64,000 nt of DNA from CAVOAK01 sp965217615 (GCA_965217615.1 CBDCIT010000035.1:62001-126000), one strand, 5' to 3'; shown: positions 38,354-47,085, counted from the first letter of the stretch. The notes: generated from the sequence alone by a model not told the origin. Translations and numbers: made by a program.

Positions 38354-38429
38354 TGGCGTCCCCTAGGGGATTTGAACCCCTGTTACCGGCGTGAGAGGCC
38401 GGCGTCCTAGGCCACTAGACGAAGGGGAC
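38354..38429 (-). tRNA. tRNA-Glu (anticodon CTC)
   Basis: Full cloverleaf on the minus strand, 76 bases including an encoded CCA. The acceptor GTCCCCT pairs with AGGGGAC. The anticodon stem is CCGGC/GCCGG with loop CTCTCAC, so the anticodon is CTC, reading GAG. The T arm has GGGGTTCAAATCCCC. The 3' end is G73 followed by CCA. Confidence 0.97.
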
Positions 38430-38476
38430 GCGGTCTTGAACGACTCCCAACTCTTATCCGAAAACGCTAGCCGCCA

Positions 38477-39541
38477 TCAACGGGTTTCCGCGGCGCACTC
38501 GGGCGCAACGCCGGCAGCGTGGCCTTGCGCCGCCGCGATCATCGCCTCGACGTCCTGCTCGGCGGTGTTGAACGCAGTGACCAGGCGGATGCAGTTTGGG
38601 CCGCCGGCGGCCCACGGGTAGAACTTGAAACCATCGGCAAGCAGACCTTCGCTGACATGCGGCGGCAGCGTAACGAACAGCTCGTTGGCTTGCACCGGAT
38701 GCAGCAGCTTCGCGTCGGGCACGTCGGCGAACGCCTTCGCAAGACGTGCCGCCATGGCGTTGGCGTGCTTGGCGTTCTGCAGCCACAGATCGTCATTGAG
38801 GTAAGCGTCGAGCTGGGCCGATAGGAACCGCATCTTCGACCAGAGGTGGCCGGCGCGTTTTCGCCGATAACCAAAATCTTTGGCCAAGGCCCGGTCGAAG
38901 AAGACGACCGCCTCGGCCGCCAATGCGCCGTTCTTGGTGGCCCCAAGGGACAGCACATCCAGGCCGGCGCGCCAGGTCGCGTCGGCGGGATTGCACCCCA
39001 ACGAGACCAGCGCGTTGGCAAAGCGCGCGCCGTCCATGTGCAGCTTGAGATCGTGCGGGCGACAGAGATCGGCGATCGCTCGCGTCTCATCCAGACTGTA
39101 GATGGTGCCCGCTTCCGTAGCTTGGGAGAGCGTGATTGCCGCCGGCTGCGCGTGATGCACGAAACCGACCTGAAATCGGCCAAGCGCTGCGTTCAGACCA
39201 TCGGGGGTGAGCTTGCAGTGATCGCTCGCAAGCGGGACGAGCTTTGCGCCGCTGTAGAATTCCGGCGCGCCGCATTCATCCTCCCAGGCATGGCTCTCCT
39301 CATGACAGAAGATCGCACCAAAGGGTGGCGCGAGCGTCGACAGCGCAAGCGCGTTGGCGGCGGTCCCGGTTGCCACCGGAAAGACCGTCACGTCGGTCTC
39401 GAAGATGTCGTTGAAACGCTGACGCAGGCGATCGGTCAACGCGTCTTCGCCATACGGCATTGCCGCGCCCTCGTTGGCGCGCGCAATGGCATCGATGATC
39501 TCTGGCGATGCGCCGCTGACATTGTCGCTGCAGAAGTTCAC
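38477..39541 (-). CDS. ltaE: low-specificity L-threonine aldolase
   Basis: PLP enzyme of 354 residues that splits threonine or allo-threonine into glycine and acetaldehyde. Markers are MNFCSDNVSGASPEIIDAI, MPYGEDALTDRLRQRF, TGTAANALALSTL, HESHAWEDECGAPEFY, the Asp region KLHMDGARFANAL and the PLP lysine in LSLGATKNGALAAEAV. Its start overlaps the stop of the upstream small membrane protein gene (ATGA), so the two are co-translated. The tRNA-Glu gene follows. Intact. Confidence 0.95.
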   Translation of the reverse strand: MNFCSDNVSGASPEIIDAIARANEGAAMPYGEDALTDRLRQRFNDIFETDVTVFPVATGTAANALALSTLAPPFGAIFCHEESHAWEDECGAPEFYSGAKLVPLASDHCKLTPDGLNAALGRFQVGFVHHAQPAAITLSQATEAGTIYSLDETRAIADLCRPHDLKLHMDGARFANALVSLGCNPADATWRAGLDVLSLGATKNGALAAEAVVFFDRALAKDFGYRRKRAGHLWSKMRFLSAQLDAYLNDDLWLQNAKHANAMAARLAKAFADVPDAKLLHPVQANELFVTLPPHVSEGLLADGFKFYPWAAGGPNCIRLVTAFNTAEQDVEAMIAAAQGHAAGVAPECAAETR

Positions 39542-39849
39542 TGTTCGCCCGTCCTATTTTCCAGCATGATCGTGCCCAATTGCCGGCCGGTTTCAAGGTC
39601 GAGTACGAGGAGTCGTGTCCCACCTTCCGCCAGGGTCAGATGAATGATAAGTCGATCTTCTTCAAGGACAAAACTCTCCACTACAGCGCTTGGCGGCAGC
39701 TCGATATTGCGTTCACCGAAACTACGCGAAGCGCCCCCGTCGGCAATCGCTAGATCGCCAACCTTGTTTACAATGCCATAGATCACGAGACCCGCAGCGG
39801 CCACGATCATGACACCAAGGAAGATCACCAGAGCGTTCAATACGCGCAT
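39538..39849 (-). CDS. small single-pass membrane protein (DUF6476-like)
   Basis: Protein of 103 residues. The N-terminal MRVLNALVIFLGVMIVAAAG begins one membrane helix; the soluble part holds FGERNIELPPSAVVESFVLEEDRL, LTLAEGGTRLLVLDLETG and a conserved LGTIML. It matches what I know of DUF6476, a small alphaproteobacterial protein often found next to rluD; the function is unknown. It is co-translated with ltaE. Its ATG at 39849 lies only three bases from the first possible ATG of the divergent rluD gene, so each promoter must lie inside the other gene. Confidence 0.75.
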   Translation of the reverse strand: MRVLNALVIFLGVMIVAAAGLVIYGIVNKVGDLAIADGGASRSFGERNIELPPSAVVESFVLEEDRLIIHLTLAEGGTRLLVLDLETGRQLGTIMLENRTGEQ

Positions 39850-39852
39850 ATC

Positions 39853-40851
39853 ATGGCCTCGGATGCGACACACATGACAGGAATCGACTCCGCAGTATCG
39901 CACACGGTTTCGGATGAGGAGGCCGGCGACCGATTCGATCGCTTGCTTGCCCGATCCTGTCCTAGACTGTCCCGCAGCCGAATCCAGGCACTGATCAAGG
40001 ATGGCCACGCCAGCGCCGACGGCAAGACGATAACCAACCCCTCATACCGGGTCAAACCAGGTCAGGCGTTGCTGGCCGTGGTTCCGCCTGTTCGCCCGTC
40101 AGTTGTACACGCGCAGGACATTCCACTGGTCATCCCGTTTGAGGACGACGATCTCTTGATCGTCGATAAGCCCGCCGGACTTGCCGTTCATCCAGCGCCC
40201 GGAACACCGGATTCGACATTGGTTAACGCGTTGCTCGCTCACTGCGGTGAAACACTGTCAGGCATCGGCGGTGAACGTCGGCCCGGCATCGTGCACCGTT
40301 TGGACAAGGACACCAGCGGGCTGATCGTCGTTGCGAAAAACGACACGGCGCACGCAGCGCTTGCCGCCCAATTTGAAGCCCGCGATGTCGAGCGATCCTA
40401 CGCCGCTGTCGTTTGGGGGATTCCGGTTCCAGCCAATGGTGAGATCGCCGGCAATATCGGGCGCAGTCCGCGCGATCGAAAGAAGATGGCGGTCGTCGCT
40501 CCGCCGAAGGGACGGAAGGCCTTGACCAGGTACCGTATTGAGCGCGCTTTAGCAGACCGTGCAAGCCTGATCGAGTGTCGGCTGGATACTGGACGGACAC
40601 ATCAGATCCGCGTCCATATGGCGCATGTCGGCCATCCATTGATTGGCGACCGAACTTACGGCGGCGTGTCCAGCGCGCGAAAGAAGAAACTATCCGAACA
40701 ACAGGCGGAGGCGGTGTTGGCGTTTCCGCGCCAGGCCCTGCATGCGCAGCTTCTTGGATTTAGACATCCGAGGCGGCAGGTTCCGTTGCAGTTTAAAAGT
40801 GCATTACCCTATGATATAATTGAACTAATAAGAACCTTTGACGAAGTTTAG
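39853..40851 (+). CDS. rluD: RluA/RluD-family 23S rRNA pseudouridine synthase
   Basis: Modifies uridines of 23S rRNA, needed for normal 50S assembly. The N-terminal S4 domain reads AGDRFDRLLARSCPRLSRSRI. The catalytic domain has the Asp motif IVHRLDKDTSGLIVVAKN, RSYAAVVWG, and the family end ECRLDTGRTHQIRVHMAHVG followed by HPLIGDRTYGG. There is a choice of start: ATG 39853 or ATG 39874 (MTGIDSAVSH); neither has a good ribosome site. It is divergent from the small membrane protein and followed by rpoH 117 bases later, an order known from other alphaproteobacteria. Which RluA-type subclass applies is judged by context and length. Confidence 0.9.
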   Translation: MASDATHMTGIDSAVSHTVSDEEAGDRFDRLLARSCPRLSRSRIQALIKDGHASADGKTITNPSYRVKPGQALLAVVPPVRPSVVHAQDIPLVIPFEDDDLLIVDKPAGLAVHPAPGTPDSTLVNALLAHCGETLSGIGGERRPGIVHRLDKDTSGLIVVAKNDTAHAALAAQFEARDVERSYAAVVWGIPVPANGEIAGNIGRSPRDRKKMAVVAPPKGRKALTRYRIERALADRASLIECRLDTGRTHQIRVHMAHVGHPLIGDRTYGGVSSARKKKLSEQQAEAVLAFPRQALHAQLLGFRHPRRQVPLQFKSALPYDIIELIRTFDEV

Positions 40852-40968
40852 CATCCGTCGCGACTGCGTCGGTTTGTTGATCTATTTTGCAAACGTACGC
40901 GGCGCATTTTGGAGCTCTTGGGGAGGAGCGCATCAAAAGCGCCCAAAAAGCTTCGGAGTCCGATTGTT

Positions 40969-41859
40969 ATGGCCACTCTTCCCAGCGTCGCGGTCATCAG
41001 CCCGGAGGGCAACCTTCACCGCTACCTCAGCGAAATCCGCGAGTTTCCGATGTTGGAGGCGGACGAGGAATACATGCTTGCGAAAGCCTGGCGCGAACAT
41101 GACGACGTGGCGTCCGCACACAGGCTCGTGACCAGCCATCTGCGCCTGGTGGCGAAGATCGCGATGGGGTACCGCGGCTACGGCCTGCCTGTCGCCGACC
41201 TGATCTCGGAAGGCAATGTCGGCATGATGCAGGCAGTCAAGCGGTTCGATCCGGAGCGCGGATTCCGGCTGGCGACTTATGCGATGTGGTGGATACGCGC
41301 CTCGATACAGGAATATGTCCTGCATTCTTGGTCGCTTGTAAAAATAGGCACGACAGCCGCGCAAAAGAAGCTCTTTTTCAACCTGCGCAAATTAAAAGGT
41401 CAGTTGCAGGCCATCGACGAAGGCGACCTCAGCCCAGACGACGTGACGAAAATCGCCCAGAGGCTGGACGTTCCAGAAAAGGACGTTATCTCAATGAATC
41501 GGCGCCTTGCCAGCTCCGATCATTCGCTGAACGCATCGCCCAAGGCCGACAGCGAGGGGGAGTGGATGGATTGGTTGGTCGACGAGACCGAGAGCCAGGA
41601 AATCCAATTGGCCGAGTCGCAGGAATTGTCGAAGCGCCGTCTCTTGCTGAATCACACCATGAGCAGCCTCAACGACCGGGAACGCCATATCCTCGTCGAG
41701 CGCCGATTGCGGGACGATCCGAAGACGCTCGAGGACCTTAGCCAGGAGTATGCCGTTAGCCGCGAACGCATCCGTCAAATCGAAGTTCGCGCATTCGAGA
41801 AACTTCAACGGGCCGTTCGGGCTGCGTCGCGGGACGGTCAGCTTTCCGGCGAAATTTGA
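40969..41859 (+). CDS. rpoH: heat-shock sigma factor RpoH (sigma-32)
   Basis: RNA polymerase sigma factor of 296 residues that directs heat-shock transcription. The start is ATG 40969 with GGAG upstream; the frame is open earlier. Region 2 has DLISEGNVGMMQAVKRFDP and YAMWWIRASIQEYVLHSW. The RpoH box follows as QKKLFFNLRKL. Region 3 begins with VTKIAQRLDVPEKDV. The C-terminal helix-turn-helix is LEDLSQEYAVSRERIRQIEV. The 5' untranslated stretch from 40852 is AT-rich at first and might fold over the start, as RNA thermometers do for rpoH in some species, but I could not show this. Confidence 0.96.
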   Translation: MATLPSVAVISPEGNLHRYLSEIREFPMLEADEEYMLAKAWREHDDVASAHRLVTSHLRLVAKIAMGYRGYGLPVADLISEGNVGMMQAVKRFDPERGFRLATYAMWWIRASIQEYVLHSWSLVKIGTTAAQKKLFFNLRKLKGQLQAIDEGDLSPDDVTKIAQRLDVPEKDVISMNRRLASSDHSLNASPKADSEGEWMDWLVDETESQEIQLAESQELSKRRLLLNHTMSSLNDRERHILVERRLRDDPKTLEDLSQEYAVSRERIRQIEVRAFEKLQRAVRAASRDGQLSGEI

Positions 41860-41878
41860 CCAGCGCAACGATCTATTA

Positions 41879-41892
41879 CCCGCCGAGGCGGG
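41879..41892. terminator. short GC hairpin between convergent rpoH and membrane gene
   Basis: CCCGCC (41879-41884), a two-base loop GA (or a four-base loop with a five-pair stem) and GGCGGG (41887-41892). No clear T run follows on the plus strand, so it is only a possible bidirectional terminator. Confidence 0.35.
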
Positions 41893-42504
41893 CTATTGGT
41901 CATCATCGCCTTCCTCTTCCTCCTCTTCAGCAAACTCGTCATCGAGATCCGGCTCAGACGGATCCGGCTCGACTTGGGTTTGGCTGGGTACCAATCCAGT
42001 GCTTGGGCTTTGGGCCTCGGCCGCTTCGGTGGCCGAGCGGCGTACGGCATTCCCCCACTCATTCATGAGCTCCGTCTGACGGGCCTTGAGCGCCTGTTGT
42101 CGTATCTTGTGATTGACAGCCATCCACGCCGCAACAACGGGTGGGGTTGTGTAATATATCAGCCAACCTACTGCCGCCGCACCGTACATCGCGAACCACG
42201 CAAATGGATCGACGAGAATTGCGATTACAGCGTCGACCGAATGGTCACCGGTCCACAATCCGAGCGCGTAGGGAAGGCAACCACAAAAGTTTAGATAGCC
42301 GACCGTACGCGACGCGTATTTCATCGGATTACGGTCGACGATATAGGCAACGATGGTCGGCACCATGCCAACCGTCAGCAGGATGACTGTTGGCAAAGCG
42401 GTGATGACAAAGACTGGAGCAAGAAACCAGGCCAGAATCTTGTACATAGCTCGCGGCCCCTTGGCACCGCCCTGCTCTTCCACCGGTGGGTTGTTGTCCG
42501 CCAT
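41893..42504 (-). CDS. hypothetical membrane protein with acidic tail (pseudokinase cluster)
   Basis: Protein of 203 residues. Hydrophobic segments lie at about residues 20-60 (KILAWFLAPVFVITALPTVI and LLTVGMVPTIVAYIV), 68-85 (VGYLNFCGCLPYALGLW) and 95-120 (DPFAWFAMYGAAAVGWLIYY), so about four membrane helices. The C-terminal 60 residues are soluble and end in a run of Asp and Glu (DLDDEFAEEEEEEGDDD). I do not recognise the family. The gene follows the 42516 gene after 11 bases on the same strand and probably works with it and the kinase-like gene upstream. Confidence 0.8.
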   Translation of the reverse strand: MADNNPPVEEQGGAKGPRAMYKILAWFLAPVFVITALPTVILLTVGMVPTIVAYIVDRNPMKYASRTVGYLNFCGCLPYALGLWTGDHSVDAVIAILVDPFAWFAMYGAAAVGWLIYYTTPPVVAAWMAVNHKIRQQALKARQTELMNEWGNAVRRSATEAAEAQSPSTGLVPSQTQVEPDPSEPDLDDEFAEEEEEEGDDDQ

Positions 42505-42515
42505 CTTGCGTCCCG

Positions 42516-43616
42516 TTAGAAAAGCCAGACCAGAGCGATCACAAGGGTTACGCCCGTCGTAACAAATCCGGATACCACTGAGGATATCTGAGCGCCCGTG
42601 AGCGCCGACAACGAACCCCTGTTTTTACGCTCGTAGTCGAGTTGTTCTTGCGCTTTCACGCTATAGGCAAACTCCGCGACAGCGCCCTGAAATGATCGGG
42701 CCTCCGCACTGAGCATTGTTTGATTATCGACCGCGTTGACCAGCTCATAGATGCGCCCGCTCTTTGCGACTCGCCGCAGCTCGTCGCGCACGCGCTTGCG
42801 TTGTCGCCGGCTGTGAAATCGATTTATCGCAGGTTCCAGAGCTTTCGCAGTTGCTTGGGATAATGCCGGAAAGATACGTGTCGGCTGGTTTTCCTGGATC
42901 GAAGACAATAGTTTCGCGGCGGCAACGATCGGCACGTATTGATCTGTGCGATTGTCCATATCGTGCAACTCGGAATTGACCGAGATTCTAAATCGAGCGG
43001 CAACGAACGCGCCAATGTGACGGTCGACATACTGCTTTACCTCTCCTTTCTGTTGCTGGGCGACACGCTCAAGCGCCGGCAATAGGTCGTCGACCGAAAT
43101 GACGTAGTCCCGTTCCAACATCGGCGACAAACAAGGTTGATTGGGGTTTAAGTCGTATATTGCACGCTCGACGCCGTAACCGACGCCGGTTCGTTCAAGA
43201 ATCGGCTTCAGTTTCTCGTATTCGCTCACGCAACTCATCAAATCGGGGCGCGGTCGGCTCTGGCTCTCCAACCAAAAAGAAACCAAATTGAAGCGCAATA
43301 TTGCCCCAAAAAGTTGATGTGCATCAGGAACATCGGCGAATGCCGCCAAGAGAGGCCCAAATCCGTCGACCATGGCGCGGAAGTCGCGGTATCGTATCGG
43401 GGCGCTGGGATGGAGCACGATGCACGTTCGCGCCACAAGCCGGTCGTCGTTGTCGGCGCCGATCGCGGCCGTGCTGGCAGCCTCAAGCGCCGCGTCCGCC
43501 ATCTCATCGTCACCAATGCTGCGTCTAATCCATGTTGCTATGGTTCCGTTGCGGACAAGTTCAACCGACTCGTTCCAATCTTTCGATATCCCCTGGGCTA
43601 AGTCGCGGGTCGTCAC
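42516..43616 (-). CDS. tail-anchored protein of unknown function, linked to pseudokinase
   Basis: Protein of 366 residues, mainly helical and charged, with one hydrophobic C-terminal segment (SSVVSGFVTTGVTLVIALVW), which suggests a tail anchor. Visible blocks are WNESVELVRNGTIATWIRRS, MLERDYVISVDDLLPALE and a basic FHSRRQRKRVRDELRR; the N-terminal half reads like the C-terminal extension of larger alphaproteobacterial kinase-like proteins. The start is GTG 43616, four bases inside the kinase-like gene (GTATGTGACG). Either this is translational coupling, or one base was lost from a single larger gene. I cannot decide which, and no function is proposed. Confidence 0.75.
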   Translation of the reverse strand: MTTRDLAQGISKDWNESVELVRNGTIATWIRRSIGDDEMADAALEAASTAAIGADNDDRLVARTCIVLHPSAPIRYRDFRAMVDGFGPLLAAFADVPDAHQLFGAILRFNLVSFWLESQSRPRPDLMSCVSEYEKLKPILERTGVGYGVERAIYDLNPNQPCLSPMLERDYVISVDDLLPALERVAQQQKGEVKQYVDRHIGAFVAARFRISVNSELHDMDNRTDQYVPIVAAAKLLSSIQENQPTRIFPALSQATAKALEPAINRFHSRRQRKRVRDELRRVAKSGRIYELVNAVDNQTMLSAEARSFQGAVAEFAYSVKAQEQLDYERKNRGSLSALTGAQISSVVSGFVTTGVTLVIALVWLF

Positions 43617-44533
43617 ATACCATCTTCCCCGAGGGCAAGAGCGCGGCCTGCTTTTGGCGGCAAAACTTGAGGCTTCGGGCTTAAACGACGTCCGTTGATC
43701 CAGTACACCAGATCCTCAAGGCCCCAACGATCAAGCGGATCATCGTTCAACAATCCGCGCAGCGGTTCCATCATGGTGAGCGAGACGCGTTCGGAACCGA
43801 CTAGCGCCGTGTACGATCCTACCGCCAATTTGCGCCGCAGAATCTCCTCGTCGCTCATTCCAAAGCAGGGCGTGTGGCCGATCAACAGGGCCAATGTCGT
43901 AACACCGACCGCATATAAGTCGTCGACAATCCCACCCTCGACTCGCCCTGCCGGCGTGGCCAATCCCGATTCGATCGTTTCGTAAACGACAGGCTGTGTG
44001 ACGGCGATAGGCGCAGATAGACATTGGCCGAAGACCATCCTGTTACCTGCTTCGTCGTCAAAAAACAGGTTGTCTGGCCGGATTGCTCGATGCGTGACTC
44101 CGTGAGACGCAAGATCGCGAAGAACGTAGGACGCCTGTTGCAGACAAAGGCGTGTAACCAGCTCCTCTTGCAATGGTGTGATTTTTTCCTCAAGTGACGG
44201 AAATACGCGTCGGCCGCGCGGCTGCTCCACGACGATGACAGGGCAGCGCCGACCCTCGTGAGGCCAGTCCACGATTCCTGCGTCCACAACGCTCATCATT
44301 GCAGGGTTATCGATGCGCTGCAGCGGCGCGACCGCGTCCAATCGCGGTGGCAGCTTCGGGTCGCAGACAAGTGCAATGATTTCGCGCCCCGGATCCCGGC
44401 GATGGGTCGCCGTGTAGGCGACGGCAGGTGCCGAATCGAAGGCGGGCAACGGCTGGTTCGGATTGATATCCATGCGGTCGTGTATCGAGACAGTGCTCGA
44501 ACCGCCCTCACCGCCCTTCAAATTCAGTGCCAT
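43613..44533 (-). CDS. Ser/Thr protein kinase-like domain, catalytically degenerate
   Basis: Protein of 306 residues with a protein-kinase-like fold. The start is ATG 44533 (MALNLKGGEGGSS). The catalytic loop reads THRAIRPDNLFFDDE where active kinases have HRD-K-PxN, so the catalytic Asp is Ala while the Asn is kept. The usual Lys strand is ALVCDPKLPP, with no clear VAIK, and DFG is replaced by VFGQC. The C-lobe DDLYAVGVTTLALLIG and DDPLDRWGLEDLVYWI are kinase-like. It is thus probably a pseudokinase acting by binding. It overlaps the next gene by four bases. Confidence 0.75.
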   Translation of the reverse strand: MALNLKGGEGGSSTVSIHDRMDINPNQPLPAFDSAPAVAYTATHRRDPGREIIALVCDPKLPPRLDAVAPLQRIDNPAMMSVVDAGIVDWPHEGRRCPVIVVEQPRGRRVFPSLEEKITPLQEELVTRLCLQQASYVLRDLASHGVTHRAIRPDNLFFDDEAGNRMVFGQCLSAPIAVTQPVVYETIESGLATPAGRVEGGIVDDLYAVGVTTLALLIGHTPCFGMSDEEILRRKLAVGSYTALVGSERVSLTMMEPLRGLLNDDPLDRWGLEDLVYWINGRRLSPKPQVLPPKAGRALALGEDGM

Positions 44534-44602
44534 AGTGTGCCAATCCCCCAAAACAGGATGTTTGCGCCAGCCGTGACGCCGCTCGATCGCGGCACAAGCT
44601 GG

Positions 44603-45898
44603 TTACTGGGCGAAGGGGTCACGCACGAGGATGGTATCCTCTCTTTCCGGGCTGGTCGACAACAAGGCGACCGGCGTTTCAATCAACTCTTCGATTCGAC
44701 GGATGTACTTTATCGCTGTCGCCGGGAGATCGGCCCAAGAGCGTGCGCCCTTCGTGCTCCCTTCCCACCCCTCGTGGGTTTCATATATGGGCTGCACCTG
44801 GGCCTGCTTGGTACCGGCAGCAGGCAGATGGTCCAGCGTGCCTCCGCCCAATCGGTAGCCAGTGCAAAGCTTAATTTCCGGCAATTCGTCGAGCACATCA
44901 AGCTTGGTGAGAGCGATCCCGTCCATCCCGGCTATTCTTGACGCTTGGCGTACCATCACTGCGTCGAACCACCCGCAGCGGCGGCGACGGCCAGTCACGG
45001 TCCCAAACTCGCGTCCACGCTCGCCGAGCAGCTGCCCAGTAGAATCACCAAGTTCCGTCGGAAACGGCCCCGCGCCGACGCGAGTCGTATAGGCCTTGGT
45101 AATGCCAAGCATGTAGTCCAACGCTCCAGGACCGATGCCAGAACCCGTCGCTGCCTCCGCTGGTGTCGTATTGGAGGATGTTGCGAACGGGTAGGTCCCG
45201 TGATCGACGTCGAGCATGATACCCTGTGCCCCTTCGAAAAGGATACGCTGTCCTGTCCGCCGCGCTTCGTCGAGAAGCTGCCAGACTGAGGCCATATAGG
45301 GCAGGATTTTTTCGGCAATGTTGTCCAACTCCGCGAGCAGCGAGTCCTTCTCTACTTCGGGCTCCCCCAGACCGCGCAGCAATGCATTGTGGTGCACCAA
45401 GAGCGCCTCGACCTTTTCAGCAACTACGTTGGGTTCGGCAAGATCGCAAACTCGCACGGCGCGGCGCGCTACTTTGTCCTCGTAAGCGGGACCGATGCCC
45501 CGGCCGGTTGTACCAATCTTTTGGCCGCCCCGCGCGACCTCCTCGCGAACGTGATCGAGGCGCTTGTGCAATGGCAGGATTAGCGACGCGTTCTCGGCGA
45601 GCTTCAGCGTATCTGGATTGACGTCCACGCCAGCCGCCCGAATTTGTTCGATTTCTTCGATCAATGCCCAGGGATCGACGACGACACCGTTACCAAGAAT
45701 AGAAAGCTTTCCTGGTCGCACGACACCCGACGGCAAGAGGTTAAGCTTGTAGGTCGTTCCGCCAATAACCAAGGTATGGCCAGCGTTATGGCCACCTTGA
45801 AAGCGCACGACGACGTCGGCGCGCTCGGACAGCCAATCGACGATCTTGCCTTTACCTTCGTCACCCCATTGTGAGCCGACGACAACGACATTGGTCAT
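44603..45898 (-). CDS. purA: adenylosuccinate synthase
   Basis: Enzyme of 431 residues that joins IMP and aspartate with GTP in AMP synthesis. The N-terminal VVVGSQWGDEGKGKIVDWL is the GTP/catalytic loop. FQGGHNAGHTLVIGG carries the catalytic His. TTGRGIGPAYEDKVAR, FEGAQGIMLDVDHGTYPFAT and TGRRRRCGWFDAV complete the family blocks. It is intact and full length. It lies just upstream of the kinase-like gene, same strand, about 70 bases apart, and 118 bases from the FG-GAP protein gene. Confidence 0.97.
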   Translation of the reverse strand: MTNVVVVGSQWGDEGKGKIVDWLSERADVVVRFQGGHNAGHTLVIGGTTYKLNLLPSGVVRPGKLSILGNGVVVDPWALIEEIEQIRAAGVDVNPDTLKLAENASLILPLHKRLDHVREEVARGGQKIGTTGRGIGPAYEDKVARRAVRVCDLAEPNVVAEKVEALLVHHNALLRGLGEPEVEKDSLLAELDNIAEKILPYMASVWQLLDEARRTGQRILFEGAQGIMLDVDHGTYPFATSSNTTPAEAATGSGIGPGALDYMLGITKAYTTRVGAGPFPTELGDSTGQLLGERGREFGTVTGRRRRCGWFDAVMVRQASRIAGMDGIALTKLDVLDELPEIKLCTGYRLGGGTLDHLPAAGTKQAQVQPIYETHEGWEGSTKGARSWADLPATAIKYIRRIEELIETPVALLSTSPEREDTILVRDPFAQ

Positions 45899-46016
45899 GG
45901 AACGCCAGTCCTCGTTCTAATGCGCTGCGCGTTCGCGTTAGCTCGGCCGCCTACACATGGCCGCGCGCACGTCCGGCAGGTTTGCCGCAGCACTCGATTT
46001 CCCTGGTTGCTGTCGA

Positions 46017-47072
46017 TCATCGCCGGATCATCGTCAAAGACCCATTCGCCAATCCATAAATGATATCCTTCAAGCCGTTGCCATCAAGGTCAACGGAGAC
46101 AATCGATGTCGATATTACACTAGCATTCCTGATCGACTGCAGCTCCGCGAAGCTGCCGCCGGCGACGGTCACAACCTTCAGTATGCGTCGGTCCTGCGCA
46201 GGCAATACGACGTCCAACACGCCGTCGCCATTTGCATCCAACACGGTGGCGAGCCCCAAAGCAGTAGATCCGATCGCATGGTTGGAAAAGCCAGGCCAAC
46301 GACCTACTTCATCAAGACGCGTCCCGGTTTGCCGATAGAATGCAAGCCAACCGCCAATATGCGGCGTGATAACCGCGGCGAGTTCCACCAACGCATCTCC
46401 ATCGAAGTCCGCGGCTCCTATCGGATTGAGCCAACGATTCGGCCGCCCGATTGGTTGGGCCTCGGCAATTCGGACGAGCGCGTCGTCTCGCAAACCGAAC
46501 ACCGAGAGCGCTGCTCCCGCCTGCAGGTAGGACCTGACCACGATAATTTCGTCGTCTTTATCTCCATCGATATCGTGGAGCCGCGGCAACAGGTCCTCGA
46601 AAACCGAGTCCTTGCCCAGCGCGAATTCATGCCTGCGGCCGTTCATCCCCTCAACGGCTAGTCCGCCAGCCTCAATTGCATCGCCAAGAATGCCGTGTCG
46701 ATAGCGTGACGTCGGCGACACGAGCCAGGCGGCACGTATGTCGAGTCTGCCGACGGCAACCGATGCATGGGGAATAATTCCCGCCGCAAGATCGCCGCCC
46801 GTCGGCGGCAAGCGTTCCAGCGACGCTTTCGAATGACCGTCGAATTCCAGGCGATAGCGGGAGCTGTTGTCGACCACGATGACTTCGTTGCCGGCTAGGG
46901 ATAGGACAACATCGATCAAATGGTCGAACTTTGCCACCTCCACCGGTTGCCACTGGTCAGCTGAGGCGACAGACAGTGGATTCAATACTGTACACATAAC
47001 GGCAATTGCGGGGGACAAGCCTATCCGACGAACGACTGGTGCGACGCCTGTTGCCCGATTCCGCCTGGTCAT
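46017..47072 (-). CDS. exported FG-GAP/VCBS-repeat protein
   Basis: Protein of 351 residues. The start at ATG 47072 (MTRRNRATGVAPVV) gives a signal peptide with cleavage near SVASADQW. The rest is a repeat protein with calcium-binding-like loops DIDGDKDDEIIVV, DFDGDALVELAAVI, DANGDGVLDVVLPA and DLDGNGLKDIIYGL, i.e. the FG-GAP/VCBS pattern that folds as a beta-propeller. Such proteins bind partners outside the membrane; the role is unknown. It starts about 14 bases after serA, in the serC-serA-...-purA neighbourhood, as seen in related genomes. ATG 47099, inside serA, is an alternative. Confidence 0.82.
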   Translation of the reverse strand: MTRRNRATGVAPVVRRIGLSPAIAVMCTVLNPLSVASADQWQPVEVAKFDHLIDVVLSLAGNEVIVVDNSSRYRLEFDGHSKASLERLPPTGGDLAAGIIPHASVAVGRLDIRAAWLVSPTSRYRHGILGDAIEAGGLAVEGMNGRRHEFALGKDSVFEDLLPRLHDIDGDKDDEIIVVRSYLQAGAALSVFGLRDDALVRIAEAQPIGRPNRWLNPIGAADFDGDALVELAAVITPHIGGWLAFYRQTGTRLDEVGRWPGFSNHAIGSTALGLATVLDANGDGVLDVVLPAQDRRILKVVTVAGGSFAELQSIRNASVISTSIVSVDLDGNGLKDIIYGLANGSLTMIRR

Positions 47073-47085
47073 CTGCTGGACACGG

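Noticed and set aside
37596..38410. Small ORFs within the intron-like region
   Set aside because: They overlap in several frames, lack ribosome sites and family motifs, and lie over structured RNA.
40852..40968. RNA thermometer in the rpoH leader
   Set aside because: Known for some rpoH genes, but I could not find a convincing helix masking the GGAG site by eye.
44560..44602. Terminator after purA (GCCGC...GCGGC hairpin)
   Set aside because: Only a five-pair stem without a T run; the downstream kinase-like gene is close and co-directional.
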